DNA of 64,000 nucleotides from Candidatus Riflebacteria bacterium HGW-Riflebacteria-1 (GCA_002839445.1 PGYB01000004.1:62001-126000), one strand, 5' to 3'; shown: positions 1 to 10,123, numbered from the stretch's first letter. The notes: generated from the sequence alone by a model not told the origin. A program made the numbers and translations.

Positions 1-401
1 CGAGAAGCAGAAAAATAGACGACATCAGCATGCCAAAAAGGTGCGAAGCGCACGAACGCCCCTGCGGCTTCGCCGCGGGCAGACCTTCTGTCCAGCCTTT
101 ATCTTTGTGCAAATCGCTCATTCTATTACCCAGTAATCCATTGCTGGGTGCAATCTCGCTATCTATCGCCGCAAACCGTCGCACAGGCTATAATAATCCT
201 CCGGCTGCAAAAAAGATAGCCCGCCAGACTATTTCTCTGCCGCAAGCGAATTGCGTGGCAAGCCCGATTGTTGCAGAAGCATTCGTTCAGCAACATTGCG
301 CGGCTGTTAGCGCGTCTCTACTTAACGATTAGATTGCCAACTGCAAAAATTTGCGAAAATTTATGGAATAAATCGCCGGCAGATGGGTTATAGATATTGC
401 G
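1..401. other. Leading noncoding stretch with small hairpins
   Basis: I see no convincing gene here. An open frame of about 100 codons exists on the + strand, but it has no Shine-Dalgarno sequence and no family-like composition. The stretch holds several small inverted repeats: 41-53 (GTGCG/CGCAC), 64-76 (GCGGC/GCCGC) and 128-149, a 9-bp stem with one G-U pair around the loop TCCA. It probably contains the promoter of the sigma factor gene that follows, but I cannot place -35 and -10 boxes with confidence. Confidence 0.4.
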
Positions 402-926
402 ATGACAACAACACAGCACAATCTGCCACAAATGTTCGCCGAGATGCAGCGCCGCTACCAGGGGCTGGTCTACTCGGTGATCTACGGCGTCACTCTCGAT
501 GCCTCAGAAAGCTGGGACCTGACACAGGAAGTCTTTGTTAAAGCCTATGAATGCACTGATTTCTGGGGCGCTGGCTTTCACCAGAAGGCCTGGCTGGTAA
601 CGGTTGCCCGCAACGAAGCGCTTAAATACCGGCGCAGCCTCAAAAGTCGCCTGCGTTATCTTGTCAGATTCTGCGGGCTGGAAGGGGCCAGCGATGCCCG
701 CGAGCTCGAAAACCGGCTGATTCGCGCCGAAGATGTCGCGCGTCTGCGTGAGCTTCTCGCGAAACTCGATGACGAAGAGCGCCAGATCATCACCTTGCGT
801 TTCAGCGCTGAAATGAGTTACCAGCAGATAGCCGACGAGATGGGCTTGAAAATCGGCACGGTGATGTCGCGCCTGTCGCGTCTTAAAGAGCGACTTGGCC
901 TTGAATTCGCGGAGGAAGAATCATGA
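402..926 (+). CDS. ECF-type RNA polymerase sigma factor
   Basis: A 174-residue sigma-70 family protein of the extracytoplasmic-function class, which redirects RNA polymerase to a small regulon. Region 2 lies at about residues 14-75, with the motif DLTQEVFVKAY typical of region 2.2 and the KAWLVTVARNEALKYRR stretch of regions 2.3-2.4. Region 4 lies at about 110-165 and includes LRFSAEMSYQQIADEMG and GTVMSRLSRLKERL, a helix-turn-helix for the -35 element. The length is usual for ECF factors. The stop codon overlaps the start of the next gene (ATGA), so the two are translationally coupled, and the next protein is a candidate anti-sigma factor by position. The ribosome site before the ATG is weak. 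Confidence 0.93.
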   Translation: MTTTQHNLPQMFAEMQRRYQGLVYSVIYGVTLDASESWDLTQEVFVKAYECTDFWGAGFHQKAWLVTVARNEALKYRRSLKSRLRYLVRFCGLEGASDARELENRLIRAEDVARLRELLAKLDDEERQIITLRFSAEMSYQQIADEMGLKIGTVMSRLSRLKERLGLEFAEEES

Positions 927-1360
927 AACCACAGCAGATCAAAAATGCTTTTGCCAATATAGCCAGCGAAGCCGCCGGAGATGCGCTTCTCAGCCGTGCG
1001 GTCGCCAGTCGGGTCAGCGCAGAAAAGTCACTCGTGCCGGTAGCTGCGCTCAAGGCGCTTTTCCTACAGTTCATCGCAGTTATTCTGCCGGCAGTAATCT
1101 TGTATTTCGCGCTGGCAACCGTTCAAGTCGAGATTGCTGTCGTTACACCTGATATCGACATGCTGGTTGAGCAGCGCCCGGTCATGGCCTGGAACAACCC
1201 TGATGCTCTTGCCAATACGGCGCTCATGACTATGTGGTTTATCCGCGGCGCTTTGCGCGGTTTTATAATACTCGCGGTGCTTACCTTCATTCTGACTGCA
1301 GCAGCAATGCCGGTTAGCCGCTCTGAAGAAAACACAGGAGGTTCGCCATGCGTAGCCTGA
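923..1360 (+). CDS. Membrane protein, candidate anti-sigma factor by position
   Basis: A 145-residue protein with two predicted membrane segments, at about residues 46-68 and 108-130. The N-terminal 40 residues are cytoplasmic-looking and a polar loop lies between the segments. It overlaps the ECF sigma gene by 4 bases and the following gene by 13 bases, so all three form one tightly coupled operon. Genes in this position usually encode the membrane anti-sigma factor. However, I see no zinc-binding HxxxCxxC anti-sigma motif and no recognisable family, so the role is inferred from context only. Confidence 0.6.
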   Translation: MKPQQIKNAFANIASEAAGDALLSRAVASRVSAEKSLVPVAALKALFLQFIAVILPAVILYFALATVQVEIAVVTPDIDMLVEQRPVMAWNNPDALANTALMTMWFIRGALRGFIILAVLTFILTAAAMPVSRSEENTGGSPCVA

Positions 1361-2523
1361 TTGAAAGATTCTATGCCGGAAGCCCGCTCAAACGAATTCT
1401 CACGGTGGTTGCCCTGCTGCTGCTGGTTTCGGCAGTCTCGACAATTTACAGCTTTTACAATCTTGCCTCCCAACTTAAGGTGTTCAACGAATCTGGTCCC
1501 TATACCGAGATCGGTTTCGAGAATATACTGGAGCAGCGCGGGTATGCTGATGTTGATAAATCGCTTAAAAACGCGCTGGCCGGCTGGAAAACGCTTTCTG
1601 AACTCGCGCAGAAACTTTTGCAGGAAAAGCGTGGTGGTAAGCCCAGCAGCCTCTCTGCTGAAGTTGCCAGCCATGACCAGGAAATCATTGGCGCTGTTCG
1701 CAGCTTTGGCAGCCTTGACTGGAAGTATCTGCTTCTGTTCGCCAGCCCACAGCTTGATCCTCTCGACAGTGTTTATGCTGAAAGCTATAAGAAGATCCGC
1801 TCTGTTTCGCGCTTTCTTGCAGTATATCAGCGGCGATTCAAGGAATTGTATCCCGACGAAAACAGCTCGTTCATTTTCGCAGCCCAGGTAAGACTGGCAC
1901 GGCTGAACGACTTGACCAGCCCTTTTCTGATCGGCAAAATGATTACTGTCGCTATGGACGGGATTGCATTGCGGGGGCTTGTCGGGCTGTTTAACGATGG
2001 CTTGCTCAGCGATGCCGAGGCAGCTGAATGTATCGAGTTACTCAACAGTTCTCTGACTCTTGACAAGCCGATGCGAACCGCCATGGAAGACGAATTTATC
2101 TTCTTCAAACATGCCTATGGCCGTTTCTATTCGCAGGCGCCGCTGGCGATGTGGATTCTTGAAAAATATTATGGTGAGCCGTTTGCGCAATATCAGAAGA
2201 TGATCCGCGAAACTTTTGAAAACCCTGAATTCAAGCTGGAAATGAATTTTTCTACTACTAATCCGATTCTCATGATTGCTTTTCCGAATTTCCGCAGGGC
2301 CAGTTTGCAGGCAAAAGAGAAAACTACCCAGAAGTCGATTCTACTGGCAGCGCTCTCACAACGTCTCGGCCGCGAATTCGGCAGCCTCGACCCCTGGAGC
2401 GGTCAGCCGCTGAAATCGGCTCAACAGGGCGACAAGCTTATATTCTACAGTGTCGGCCCGAATAAGATCGATGACAGTGCCACTGGTGACGACATTCTTT
2501 TACCTGACGGCCAGGATATCTGA
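1348..2523 (+). CDS. Membrane-anchored protein of unknown function, third gene of sigma operon
   Basis: A 391-residue protein with one N-terminal membrane helix (about residues 16-36) followed by a long, mostly helical, soluble part that would face the periplasm. I recognise no domain. A good ribosome site (GGAGG) precedes the ATG inside the end of the upstream gene. It ends the sigma-factor operon and is followed by a strong terminator. By context it could be part of the signal-sensing arm of the ECF system or the target of its regulation. Confidence 0.65.
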   Translation: MRSLIERFYAGSPLKRILTVVALLLLVSAVSTIYSFYNLASQLKVFNESGPYTEIGFENILEQRGYADVDKSLKNALAGWKTLSELAQKLLQEKRGGKPSSLSAEVASHDQEIIGAVRSFGSLDWKYLLLFASPQLDPLDSVYAESYKKIRSVSRFLAVYQRRFKELYPDENSSFIFAAQVRLARLNDLTSPFLIGKMITVAMDGIALRGLVGLFNDGLLSDAEAAECIELLNSSLTLDKPMRTAMEDEFIFFKHAYGRFYSQAPLAMWILEKYYGEPFAQYQKMIRETFENPEFKLEMNFSTTNPILMIAFPNFRRASLQAKEKTTQKSILLAALSQRLGREFGSLDPWSGQPLKSAQQGDKLIFYSVGPNKIDDSATGDDILLPDGQDI

Positions 2524-2553
2524 GCCGGGTTGCTTATGCGCAGTGATAGTGCA

Positions 2554-2588
2554 GGGGGCTGACTAATTTGTTAGTCAGTCCCCTTTTT
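2554..2588 (+). terminator. Rho-independent terminator of the sigma operon
   Basis: A 13-bp stem (GGGGGCTGACTAA pairing with TTAGTCAGTCCCC, one G-U) closes a TTTG loop and is followed by five T. It lies about 30 bases after the stop codon of the third operon gene. Confidence 0.9.
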
Positions 2589-2809
2589 AATGCTGAAGAG
2601 GCAGACCTTGTCTAACAGCGGACTAATCTAGTATTCAATTGATGGTGTAAAGAAGTTCAAGTGCCCGGAGGCGGTTCCGATGCTGAACCTGAACTTGTCG
2701 CCAAAGTTGAAATATTCGCTTTCATTTTCTTTCAGAGCCGAGTAGGCGGTCTTGCTTCTGACTTTATGGCGCTGTAAAATAGCAATAAATCTGTGGTAAC
2801 GGGGCTAAG

Positions 2810-3562
2810 TTGAACAAGAAAATGTTTCAGGGCGTGTTGAAAATCGGTTTTGCAGTTTTTGTGGCTTTGCTGCTTGTCAGCAGCTTGCAGGCTGTCGGTC
2901 AGACAGCGGTGAATGATGCGATGAGTAAAGATAGCACTAAAGCTTATGTAATCGCCATCGATCCTGGTCACCCCTCTGAAACCAGCGGCGGCTGCGCTCA
3001 TCACGGCTTAAAGGAAGTTGAAATCTGCTGGGAAGTCGCCCTGCGTCTGCAACAGCTGATCGCAGCTGAGCCGACGCTGACGTCAGTCCTGACGAAACCC
3101 GCAGTAGGTACCCTGGTTACCAATCGTGAGCGGGCCGAAATTGCCAATAAGGCTGGTGCTGCCATAATGGTGCGTCTGCACTGTGATTCGGCTAACGGCT
3201 CGGGTTGCACGGTTTATTATCCTGATAAACAGGGCACAGTGCAAGGCGTGACCGGTCCTTCCGAAGCTGTTATCGCGCAAAGCAGGCTGGCCGCTGAAAG
3301 CCTGCAGAACGGCCTGGCTGGCGTGCTCGCTTCCCATCTCAAAATGAACCCGATAAAAACCGACTCGATGACCTTCGTCGGCGCCAGACAGGGAGCGCTT
3401 ACCGGCTCAATTTTTGCAGAAGTGCCGGCCGTCGTCGTCGAAATGGTCTATCTCAACAACGCCAGCGACGCCGCTTTTATCAAGGAATCCGCCGGCCAGG
3501 ATCTGCTCGCCCGCGGCATTCTGGCCGGCATTAAAGAATTCGTCAGCAAAAAACAGCGCTGA
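2810..3562 (+). CDS. N-acetylmuramoyl-L-alanine amidase (Amidase_3), secreted
   Basis: A 250-residue peptidoglycan hydrolase that would cut the bond between muramic acid and the stem peptide. An N-terminal signal peptide (about residues 1-31) is followed by one catalytic domain. The zinc ligands of the Amidase_3 fold are visible: His54 in AIDPGH, Glu69 in GLKEVE and His124 in VRLHCDS. The catalytic Glu211 lies in VVVEMVYLNN, where the family has VEcGFlsN. There is no separate cell-wall-binding or AMIN domain. The chosen start is TTG, 7 bases after GGGG; an ATG four codons later is possible. It runs head-on into the next gene with only 9 bases between stops. Confidence 0.88.
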   Translation: MNKKMFQGVLKIGFAVFVALLLVSSLQAVGQTAVNDAMSKDSTKAYVIAIDPGHPSETSGGCAHHGLKEVEICWEVALRLQQLIAAEPTLTSVLTKPAVGTLVTNRERAEIANKAGAAIMVRLHCDSANGSGCTVYYPDKQGTVQGVTGPSEAVIAQSRLAAESLQNGLAGVLASHLKMNPIKTDSMTFVGARQGALTGSIFAEVPAVVVEMVYLNNASDAAFIKESAGQDLLARGILAGIKEFVSKKQR

Positions 3563-3571
3563 ATAAATTCA

Positions 3572-5734
3572 TCAATAATCCCGGTCAGGTTCGGGAACCG
3601 CTTTGAATAAGGCGGGCAGGCCCTTTTCCTGGACGAAGAAGAACATCTTACGATTCTGGTTTTTTGGCATCTCTTCTTTGGGGAAGACTTTTTCTAGACT
3701 GGCAGCCCATTCGGGAGGAACCGGGGTTTTGTCGTCAAAACTCATCGCATAATTGTTATACAGGAACGGGTTATTGCTGCGTACGCGAATTTGCTGCTCG
3801 ACAGCAGGCAACTCAAGCGTTTTTGCAATGATCTGCCCGGGTTGGGAATTCATGTCGGTCGCAAAGTCAGAGACTACCAGCATTTTTGTGTCGGCGAACC
3901 AGTAGCCGCTTACCTTGATTGAAGCAAAACTGCCATCGAAATAATATGGCAGGCTGGTGACTCTGTATGCTGGCAAATCAAGGTTTAGTGAAAGATAGAG
4001 TCGTAAAAGTACCTGTCTGTCGGCATAATCGGGTAGACCTCTGTTGGCGCCCCAGCCCTTAAGCCACTTGTCTTCGGGGGCATTGGGATAATCCTCGACA
4101 TCTGCTGCCATGTTTGAAAACTGGCATGATTCAAGTTTACCGCCGGTGAAGCGTTCAAGTTCGACCAGCATTTCGGCGGCGTTTTCATCGAGAGCAAGCA
4201 GTTTCTGCTCGTTTTCTTCTTTCGACAGGCTGTTTTTATAAGTAAAATACAGTGAATAATAAGGATCTCTGAAGCCGCCATTTGAGCTGCGCCAGCTGAA
4301 CTTGGCAATCTGCATGACAGCACCGGTATCCGGGAGTCTGGCGGTGAATCTGCCGACAAAAGTCATTTTTCCGGTGCTGGCGAACTTCTCAGGGAACTCG
4401 AATTCTGGCGCCGGAGCTTCGATGATATTTGCCAGTTTGAAAACCTCTGCAACCGGGTTTTTGCCATCAGGCCGGCCGACTTCGCCGTTCCGGTTAACCG
4501 CTATTATTCCGGTTTCCTGCAGGAGAAGATATACGCCCGAGTAGGCATCAGGATTGTTGAGTATTCTGAACTTTCCAGCAACAACCGCAAAAAATTCCTG
4601 CAGCTCGCAATTTGCGCCAATCTCGCCAATCAGCGCGACGGGATTTCCCTCAGTTGGATAGAATATGAAATAGAAGCCCTTGTCGCGGTAAAAATCCGGA
4701 ACAATCCCGGCTTCAGGCGCCGAAACCGCCTGTGAGGCGACGAAATCGACAATATCGACTGGAACAGCTGAATCTTTCGATACATAGCGATTTCCGGCAG
4801 GCTCAAAAATATTGTTCTTATAGGTCAGATAAACCGGTTTGTTGTTGTCGCGCCCGGCGCTGCCAAACAGCCCGCCAGCGAAGCTGGCAAAGCCATGTCG
4901 GGCAGGAACCGCTGGAATGCTCGCCAGTGGCCGCTCAACTTCAAGATAGAGCTCTTCAAGCAACGGGAAATATCTGAGGGTTTTTTCGCGATAGAATTGC
5001 TGCTTAATGAAGCGCTCTGTTGCTTCGCGGGCGATATCATGCTTTCCCAGGGCCAGCATGCTTTGCGCATAAGCAGAAAGATCGCCAGGCGCTATCGGAA
5101 ATGGAAAATCGCCGGCGTCAAATCCTGGCAGGGAAGCATTCTCGTCATTTTTTTGTTTGCAGGCTTCCGCAAGAATTTTGAGTTCAAGCACGTTTTTGTT
5201 CAATGGAAAATGCAGGCGCTCAGGGTAGATCTCATTTAACTTTCTAAAATACAGGAACAGCTGGTAGACATCCTCGGTCTTTTCTCGATTAGCGAGCATT
5301 GAGTAAATAAGACGGTCAACCAGGAAATACTCGAACGTAGTTCCGACGCAGAGACGGTGCAGATCAAGAAAGGTCTTGAAATTTTCAGGATCGGTCGGAT
5401 CAATTTTGAAAGAATCAATGATGCGATCAATGTGCTGATACGCAACGAGATAGGGGTGCACGCCGGCCCTGTCATTATTGAAAGGCCTTTGCACAGGCAG
5501 TTCACCAGTTTTTACCCGGACAATAGCATCTTCCGTGTAACTGTCTTTACGCCAGAAGTCCTTGTCGGTGCGATAATTGGCCATCACCTTGCGAATATAG
5601 CCGGTCAGGTCAGCAAAAGACGCTGGCTCAAGTTCGGCTTTCGGCGCGGCATGCAGGCCTGATGAAAACATCAGCAGCAACAGGCCGAGCAGCGCTGTGC
5701 AGTAAATGCGCCGGTTTAGAATGAATTCTGGCAT
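3572..5734 (-). CDS. Large secreted protein of unknown function
   Basis: A 720-residue protein with a clear signal peptide (hydrophobic stretch at about residues 12-26, cleavage after GLHAA). The rest is soluble, mixed helix and strand, with many aromatic residues. The N-terminal third has a helical, TPR-like look with no clean repeat, and the C-terminal two thirds looks beta-rich. I recognise no domain. It stands alone. The Tn3-type element starts 124 bases upstream of its start codon and may have separated it from its original promoter region. Confidence 0.7.
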   Translation of the reverse strand: MPEFILNRRIYCTALLGLLLLMFSSGLHAAPKAELEPASFADLTGYIRKVMANYRTDKDFWRKDSYTEDAIVRVKTGELPVQRPFNNDRAGVHPYLVAYQHIDRIIDSFKIDPTDPENFKTFLDLHRLCVGTTFEYFLVDRLIYSMLANREKTEDVYQLFLYFRKLNEIYPERLHFPLNKNVLELKILAEACKQKNDENASLPGFDAGDFPFPIAPGDLSAYAQSMLALGKHDIAREATERFIKQQFYREKTLRYFPLLEELYLEVERPLASIPAVPARHGFASFAGGLFGSAGRDNNKPVYLTYKNNIFEPAGNRYVSKDSAVPVDIVDFVASQAVSAPEAGIVPDFYRDKGFYFIFYPTEGNPVALIGEIGANCELQEFFAVVAGKFRILNNPDAYSGVYLLLQETGIIAVNRNGEVGRPDGKNPVAEVFKLANIIEAPAPEFEFPEKFASTGKMTFVGRFTARLPDTGAVMQIAKFSWRSSNGGFRDPYYSLYFTYKNSLSKEENEQKLLALDENAAEMLVELERFTGGKLESCQFSNMAADVEDYPNAPEDKWLKGWGANRGLPDYADRQVLLRLYLSLNLDLPAYRVTSLPYYFDGSFASIKVSGYWFADTKMLVVSDFATDMNSQPGQIIAKTLELPAVEQQIRVRSNNPFLYNNYAMSFDDKTPVPPEWAASLEKVFPKEEMPKNQNRKMFFFVQEKGLPALFKAVPEPDRDY

Positions 5735-5857
5735 AGGTTGTGCACGAAGAGTTTCGAGATGGCAATATAAGTCCTTCTACCAGCAATATGGAGTTTATTA
5801 AGAAATGTTCGAGTAAAATGCCCAAAGGGAAAAAGATCGCAAGGTTTCGTGCTGACA

Positions 5858-5895
5858 GGGGTTTGAAGTCCAATGGAACGAAAACGTACGCTAAG
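5858..5895 (+). repeat. Left terminal inverted repeat (Tn3 type)
   Basis: A 38-bp end starting GGGGTTTGAA and ending GTACGCTAAG. It ends 14 bases beyond the resolvase stop codon. It is close to the published Tn3 end in its GGGG tip, in the GGAACGAAAAC core and in ending with TAAG. Confidence 0.85.
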
Positions 5896-5909
5896 GGTTT
5901 TAACATTTT

Positions 5910-6600
<691 letters not shown>

Positions 6601-6643
6601 CTTAAAAAGCCTGTTAAAGCAGTTTTTGAAGAAAAGCTTAACT

Positions 6644-6681
6644 CTTAGTGTACGTTTTCGCTTCATTGAGCTTTAAACCCC
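6644..6681 (-). repeat. Right terminal inverted repeat (Tn3 type)
   Basis: A 38-bp end that reads GGGGTTTAAA on the minus strand and is the inverted partner of the left repeat, with six mismatches. It lies 43 bp outside the res crossover subsite. Confidence 0.85.
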
Positions 6682-6744
6682 TTTTTAAACCAGTCTAAAC
6701 ACTTACACGGAAGAGTTTTTCCACATGCAGAAGATTTGTAGCAC

Positions 6745-8118
6745 TCAATGCATTCCGGAAGGAATGAAAACGGGGATGTCGTCTTCATCAAAGGGCTTCT
6801 GAAAATCGCCAACGCTGCGAATGTCAGGGGGGGCTCCCGGCGTAAACAAAACCGGACCATTGAAAAATAGATCTTCTGGCAGATTTTTTCCCCACCAGAG
6901 CCTTAATTCGGCTTCGCTTTTCGGCCAGGCATGCTTTTCGTTAAAGAATGCAAAAAGTGCCAGCGACCAGCGCAACATTCTTAGGTGCTGGCGCATGGTA
7001 AAGAACTGGCTTTTGAGACTTTCATAGTTGTTGTGGCTGCTTATCCAATAGGTTTTGACGTATTCCTCAGGCTGGTAGGTGTATCTCAGATAGCTCATCC
7101 ATTGAGGCATTGCCAGAATTCTTCGGGCTTCTTTCTTTTTTTCATTATATGCTTCCCGAGCAGGAGAGTCAGGATCCCATGGTTCAGAAGCATACTTGTA
7201 AAAAGGATCATACTGCTCCTTTGCAAATTCTTCCAAAAAAGAAGAATTGCAGACAATTTCATAGTAAACACGACCAGGCCAGCGGATTTTTGTGAAAAGT
7301 CTTGGGGGAACTGGTTGTAAGCGCAAAACATCGCGAAAAAGATAAACGTCCGCCAATTCTTTTTTAATGAAATAATCAACCGGTGCAATAGACTCTTCTA
7401 TTTTTTCAATCAACCCGGAAACATACTTTGCTTCGGCGGCAGAGAGTACCATATCAGGAAGCAAATGCATGAAAGTTCTGGCAGAATTTCCAATGCAAAC
7501 CAGCGTGGAAATGTAATAGATCGCCCCGCCAGCATGACACAGGGTTTCATTTTGCAGGCTCAGGCCAAGCAGCATTCCGCCGATCAGCAACCGGGCAGTC
7601 TCGACCACTGATCTCCGATCGGCAATGCACACAGCGAGAAAATTCCAACTTCTGACAATGGTGCTTATTTGTATAGTATCGATCTCGGTTTTCGCAATAG
7701 TAAATTTTACTTTGGAGAAATCAACTGGCAGGGTTAATTTTGCTATTTCTGCGTCAATTACAGGCTCTATTTTTTTCAGCCAGGTTTGATAGTCTGGAAC
7801 CTTTGCAAGAAAATCCTTTCGGGATAGGGGATTGATTTTTCCTTTATTTTCAAGAAACTCAAAGTGAAAGTCATCTGCTGCAATCTCTGCAACAGGTGGC
7901 AATCTCAAGCCAACAGTCATGGGTAATTCAATCATTTTTGGTGAAGATGAGGCTGGAATCATAAAACTAAGACCACCAGGGGTGGCAAGATCCTTTTGCA
8001 GATTCCAGAATTTAATGCCAGGCCAAATAAAAGCGAAAAACAGGAAAACTACCAGAATAGCTTCCAGAAGTAAGTAAATTGTAGATTTAGCTGTCTTCTG
8101 GTAGCGATTTTCAGTCAC
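6745..8118 (-). CDS. Membrane-anchored protein of unknown function
   Basis: A 457-residue protein with one strong N-terminal membrane helix (about residues 12-34) and probably a large extracytoplasmic part. A second hydrophobic patch sits at about 180-215. The C-terminal part (W-P-K-S-E-A-E-L, then a P-x-D-x-F-F-N-G-P-x-L-F pattern, then a final S-V-G-D-F) is reminiscent of tails found in pilin-like and planctomycete secreted proteins, but this is weak. No catalytic motif is visible. It stands alone between the Tn3 element and the accessory region. Confidence 0.6.
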   Translation of the reverse strand: MTENRYQKTAKSTIYLLLEAILVVFLFFAFIWPGIKFWNLQKDLATPGGLSFMIPASSSPKMIELPMTVGLRLPPVAEIAADDFHFEFLENKGKINPLSRKDFLAKVPDYQTWLKKIEPVIDAEIAKLTLPVDFSKVKFTIAKTEIDTIQISTIVRSWNFLAVCIADRRSVVETARLLIGGMLLGLSLQNETLCHAGGAIYYISTLVCIGNSARTFMHLLPDMVLSAAEAKYVSGLIEKIEESIAPVDYFIKKELADVYLFRDVLRLQPVPPRLFTKIRWPGRVYYEIVCNSSFLEEFAKEQYDPFYKYASEPWDPDSPAREAYNEKKKEARRILAMPQWMSYLRYTYQPEEYVKTYWISSHNNYESLKSQFFTMRQHLRMLRWSLALFAFFNEKHAWPKSEAELRLWWGKNLPEDLFFNGPVLFTPGAPPDIRSVGDFQKPFDEDDIPVFIPSGMH

Positions 8119-8426
8119 AAAAAATCCTTAATGCCTCGTAGGGTTTGAAATCCGGAATGAGTTTAAACCACATTCTGCATTTCTTCAAGATGAACAGAAG
8201 GAGCTGAGGCGGCTCTTTTGATCAGCCCAGCAAAAAGCGCAGTCTTTTTATAACGCTGCATGGCCCATGGCTTTGCATTGCCGGTTAAAACTGTTAAACT
8301 GTCATAACAGATAAAACAGGCCCTCAATTCAGGACCGGTCTCCGAGCATTATTCAGGCACGATTGCTCCTGTAATATCCATCAATTCTATCACACAGTTT
8401 CTGTCAGTTTTGGCTGTTTATAAGCC
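8119..8426. other. Intergenic stretch without a recognisable gene
   Basis: About 300 bases between two minus-strand genes. I see no open frame with a ribosome site, no terminator with a T tract and no RNA gene. It should hold the promoter of the membrane protein gene to its left. Confidence 0.4.
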
Positions 8427-9254
8427 TCATGGCACCAGCGAACTTTTGTAAAAGTCGAAAATATAATTGGCGGCCTCGCTGCCGAAGCAGAGCAGATATA
8501 TTATTCCCATGAAAATTATCAGGAAAAACTCGATGCTTTTGCGCGGCAGGCGCAGATTGGCGAGGTCGGCGAGAAATTGGTCGTTAAGATAGTCGAGCAG
8601 TGCCGGCAGCACTTTATAGCTCCATGTCGGGCGCAGTAACAGCAACCATGCGGCCAGGAAGGTGGTCAGGATTGTCCATGGAAAATACAGCGCCGGCTGA
8701 AACAGCATGCTGATCAGCAGCAGTATGTCGAGCATCGCCAGCAGCACGAACAGCGCAAAACCGCCCCAGCTGGTCAGTGCCGCAAAAAATGACGGATTTT
8801 TCAGCAGTTCGGCTTTTTCGAGCATGCGGCGCACAATTGGCTTTGCCTTGGCAAGCGTTGCTGCCAGCACCTGCACTATCTGAGAAAAATCAGGCGGAGT
8901 CAGCACCAGGCTCTTCTGCTGCCAGCGCAGACTTATTCGCTGACTTTCGAGAAATACCGCCGCGACCCCGCATGGCAGCTCGATTGCCTTGACCACCCGC
9001 TGCTGGTCAGCGAGTGCTTCGCTTACCTTTTTGTCGAATTCGACAAGGCTATTGACCAGCGTTTCGTAGTCGTTCCAGAGAATTTTCTGTGGCTTTTTGT
9101 CGTTGAACCGAAAGAGAATCTGCGGCGGCATGACCCGGTCGAGAAAAGCCGCTGCCCCCAGCATCTGCGAATGCCCGAGATAGGTCGTATGCGTAATCAT
9201 CGCCACGCTGCTGCGTGACTCTCTGTTCTGAGTGTTCGCCGAGATTCTTACCAT
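8427..9254 (-). CDS. Membrane protein of the nucleotidyltransferase cluster, copy 1
   Basis: A 275-residue protein with a soluble N-terminal half and three predicted membrane segments in the C-terminal half (about 157-182, 187-206 and 236-258). No known domain is recognised. It lies 80 bases downstream of two overlapping RlaP-type nucleotidyltransferase genes on the same strand and is likely cotranscribed with them. A near-identical copy lies 3,418 bp away. From residue 19 to the end I count 18 differences in 257 residues (93% identity), while the first 18 residues are unrelated apart from a shared Val-Ala just before the join. The start gives the same N-terminal length in both copies, but ATG codon 19 is an alternative start. 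Confidence 0.72.
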   Translation of the reverse strand: MVRISANTQNRESRSSVAMITHTTYLGHSQMLGAAAFLDRVMPPQILFRFNDKKPQKILWNDYETLVNSLVEFDKKVSEALADQQRVVKAIELPCGVAAVFLESQRISLRWQQKSLVLTPPDFSQIVQVLAATLAKAKPIVRRMLEKAELLKNPSFFAALTSWGGFALFVLLAMLDILLLISMLFQPALYFPWTILTTFLAAWLLLLRPTWSYKVLPALLDYLNDQFLADLANLRLPRKSIEFFLIIFMGIIYLLCFGSEAANYIFDFYKSSLVP

Positions 9255-9334
9255 CTGTTTTTGCCCGTTAGTTCATTTCTGGCACTTAATGCAGCAATAA
9301 AATATCTCATGGCGTTAGTCTGTGGAAATACCGG

Positions 9335-10123
9335 CTAGCCGGCCATTCTAAGGCGCAAGGCGATCAGCCATTCTGAACAGGCGTCTTCGCCGGGCGGGAT
9401 TTCTGGCAGTGGCGATTTTTCAAGCGCCTGGTCGAGCTTCTCTTGCAGCAACGGCCAGCGCGCGACAAAGCGCCCGGAAGTTTTCTCATCGAGGCTGCTT
9501 TTTTCGGAAGTGGCCGCGTAAATCTGCACCAGTTCGCCGATTTCTGCGAAGCCGTGTTCGGCTGCCGTAACATTGACATCGCCGATGACTTCGCCGGTCA
9601 GCAGCAGGTGAATGCCGGTCAGCGCAACCCGATAGATGTAAAGCATTGGTTTGATCGGGAAATTCGCGGCTTTCGTGTATTCTTCGCATTTTTTCTGGAA
9701 GAAGCCGCTGTAATGATGACAGAAGCGGCGCGAGAGATACTCATTTTTCAGCTCCTGCAGCTGTTTCAGCTCAGGAGTTTCGAAAAGCTGAAAAGGCGAG
9801 AAGATGCGCTCGAGCATGTTGCCGTTGCCCTTCAAAAGCAGCCGCAACGCCTGTTCTACTTCGTTGCTGGTGAAGTCGCAAAGGCAATCACGCCAGTCTT
9901 TTTCGATGTTTATGGCCGACTGCGGCCGCGAAAGGCCAACTAACTCACGCAGCGAAACGGCATGAATGCCCTTGAGGTCGAGGTCGCTGTCGGGCGCCGG
10001 AAACCCGTAATAGTGGCTGCCGGTAATTCCGGTCAGCAGAATCTGGCGCCCGGTAAATGACGCCCTGACGAATTCACGGCCGAGATCAATCTTTTCTTTT
10101 TCGATCATACAGGCATTCTCCAA
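9335..10123 (-). CDS. Predicted nucleotidyltransferase, RlaP / COG3541 family (short form)
   Basis: A 262-residue protein of the DNA polymerase beta-like nucleotidyltransferase superfamily, of the kind named RlaP in predicted RNA repair pathways. The active-site signature is visible: Gly35-Ser36 in TGITGSHYYG and the metal-binding DSDLDLKG at residues 45-52. A helical C-terminal region follows. The true substrate is unknown. It overlaps the upstream family member by 38 bases and precedes the three-helix membrane protein, forming a three-gene minus-strand unit. A 72-bp relic of its 3' end lies near 14.4 kb. Confidence 0.82.
   Translation of the reverse strand: MENACMIEKEKIDLGREFVRASFTGRQILLTGITGSHYYGFPAPDSDLDLKGIHAVSLRELVGLSRPQSAINIEKDWRDCLCDFTSNEVEQALRLLLKGNGNMLERIFSPFQLFETPELKQLQELKNEYLSRRFCHHYSGFFQKKCEEYTKAANFPIKPMLYIYRVALTGIHLLLTGEVIGDVNVTAAEHGFAEIGELVQIYAATSEKSSLDEKTSGRFVARWPLLQEKLDQALEKSPLPEIPPGEDACSEWLIALRLRMAG

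Noticed and set aside
30..332. A 100-codon open frame at the window start
   Set aside because: It has no ribosome site, no family resemblance and crosses several hairpins; the composition does not look protein-coding.
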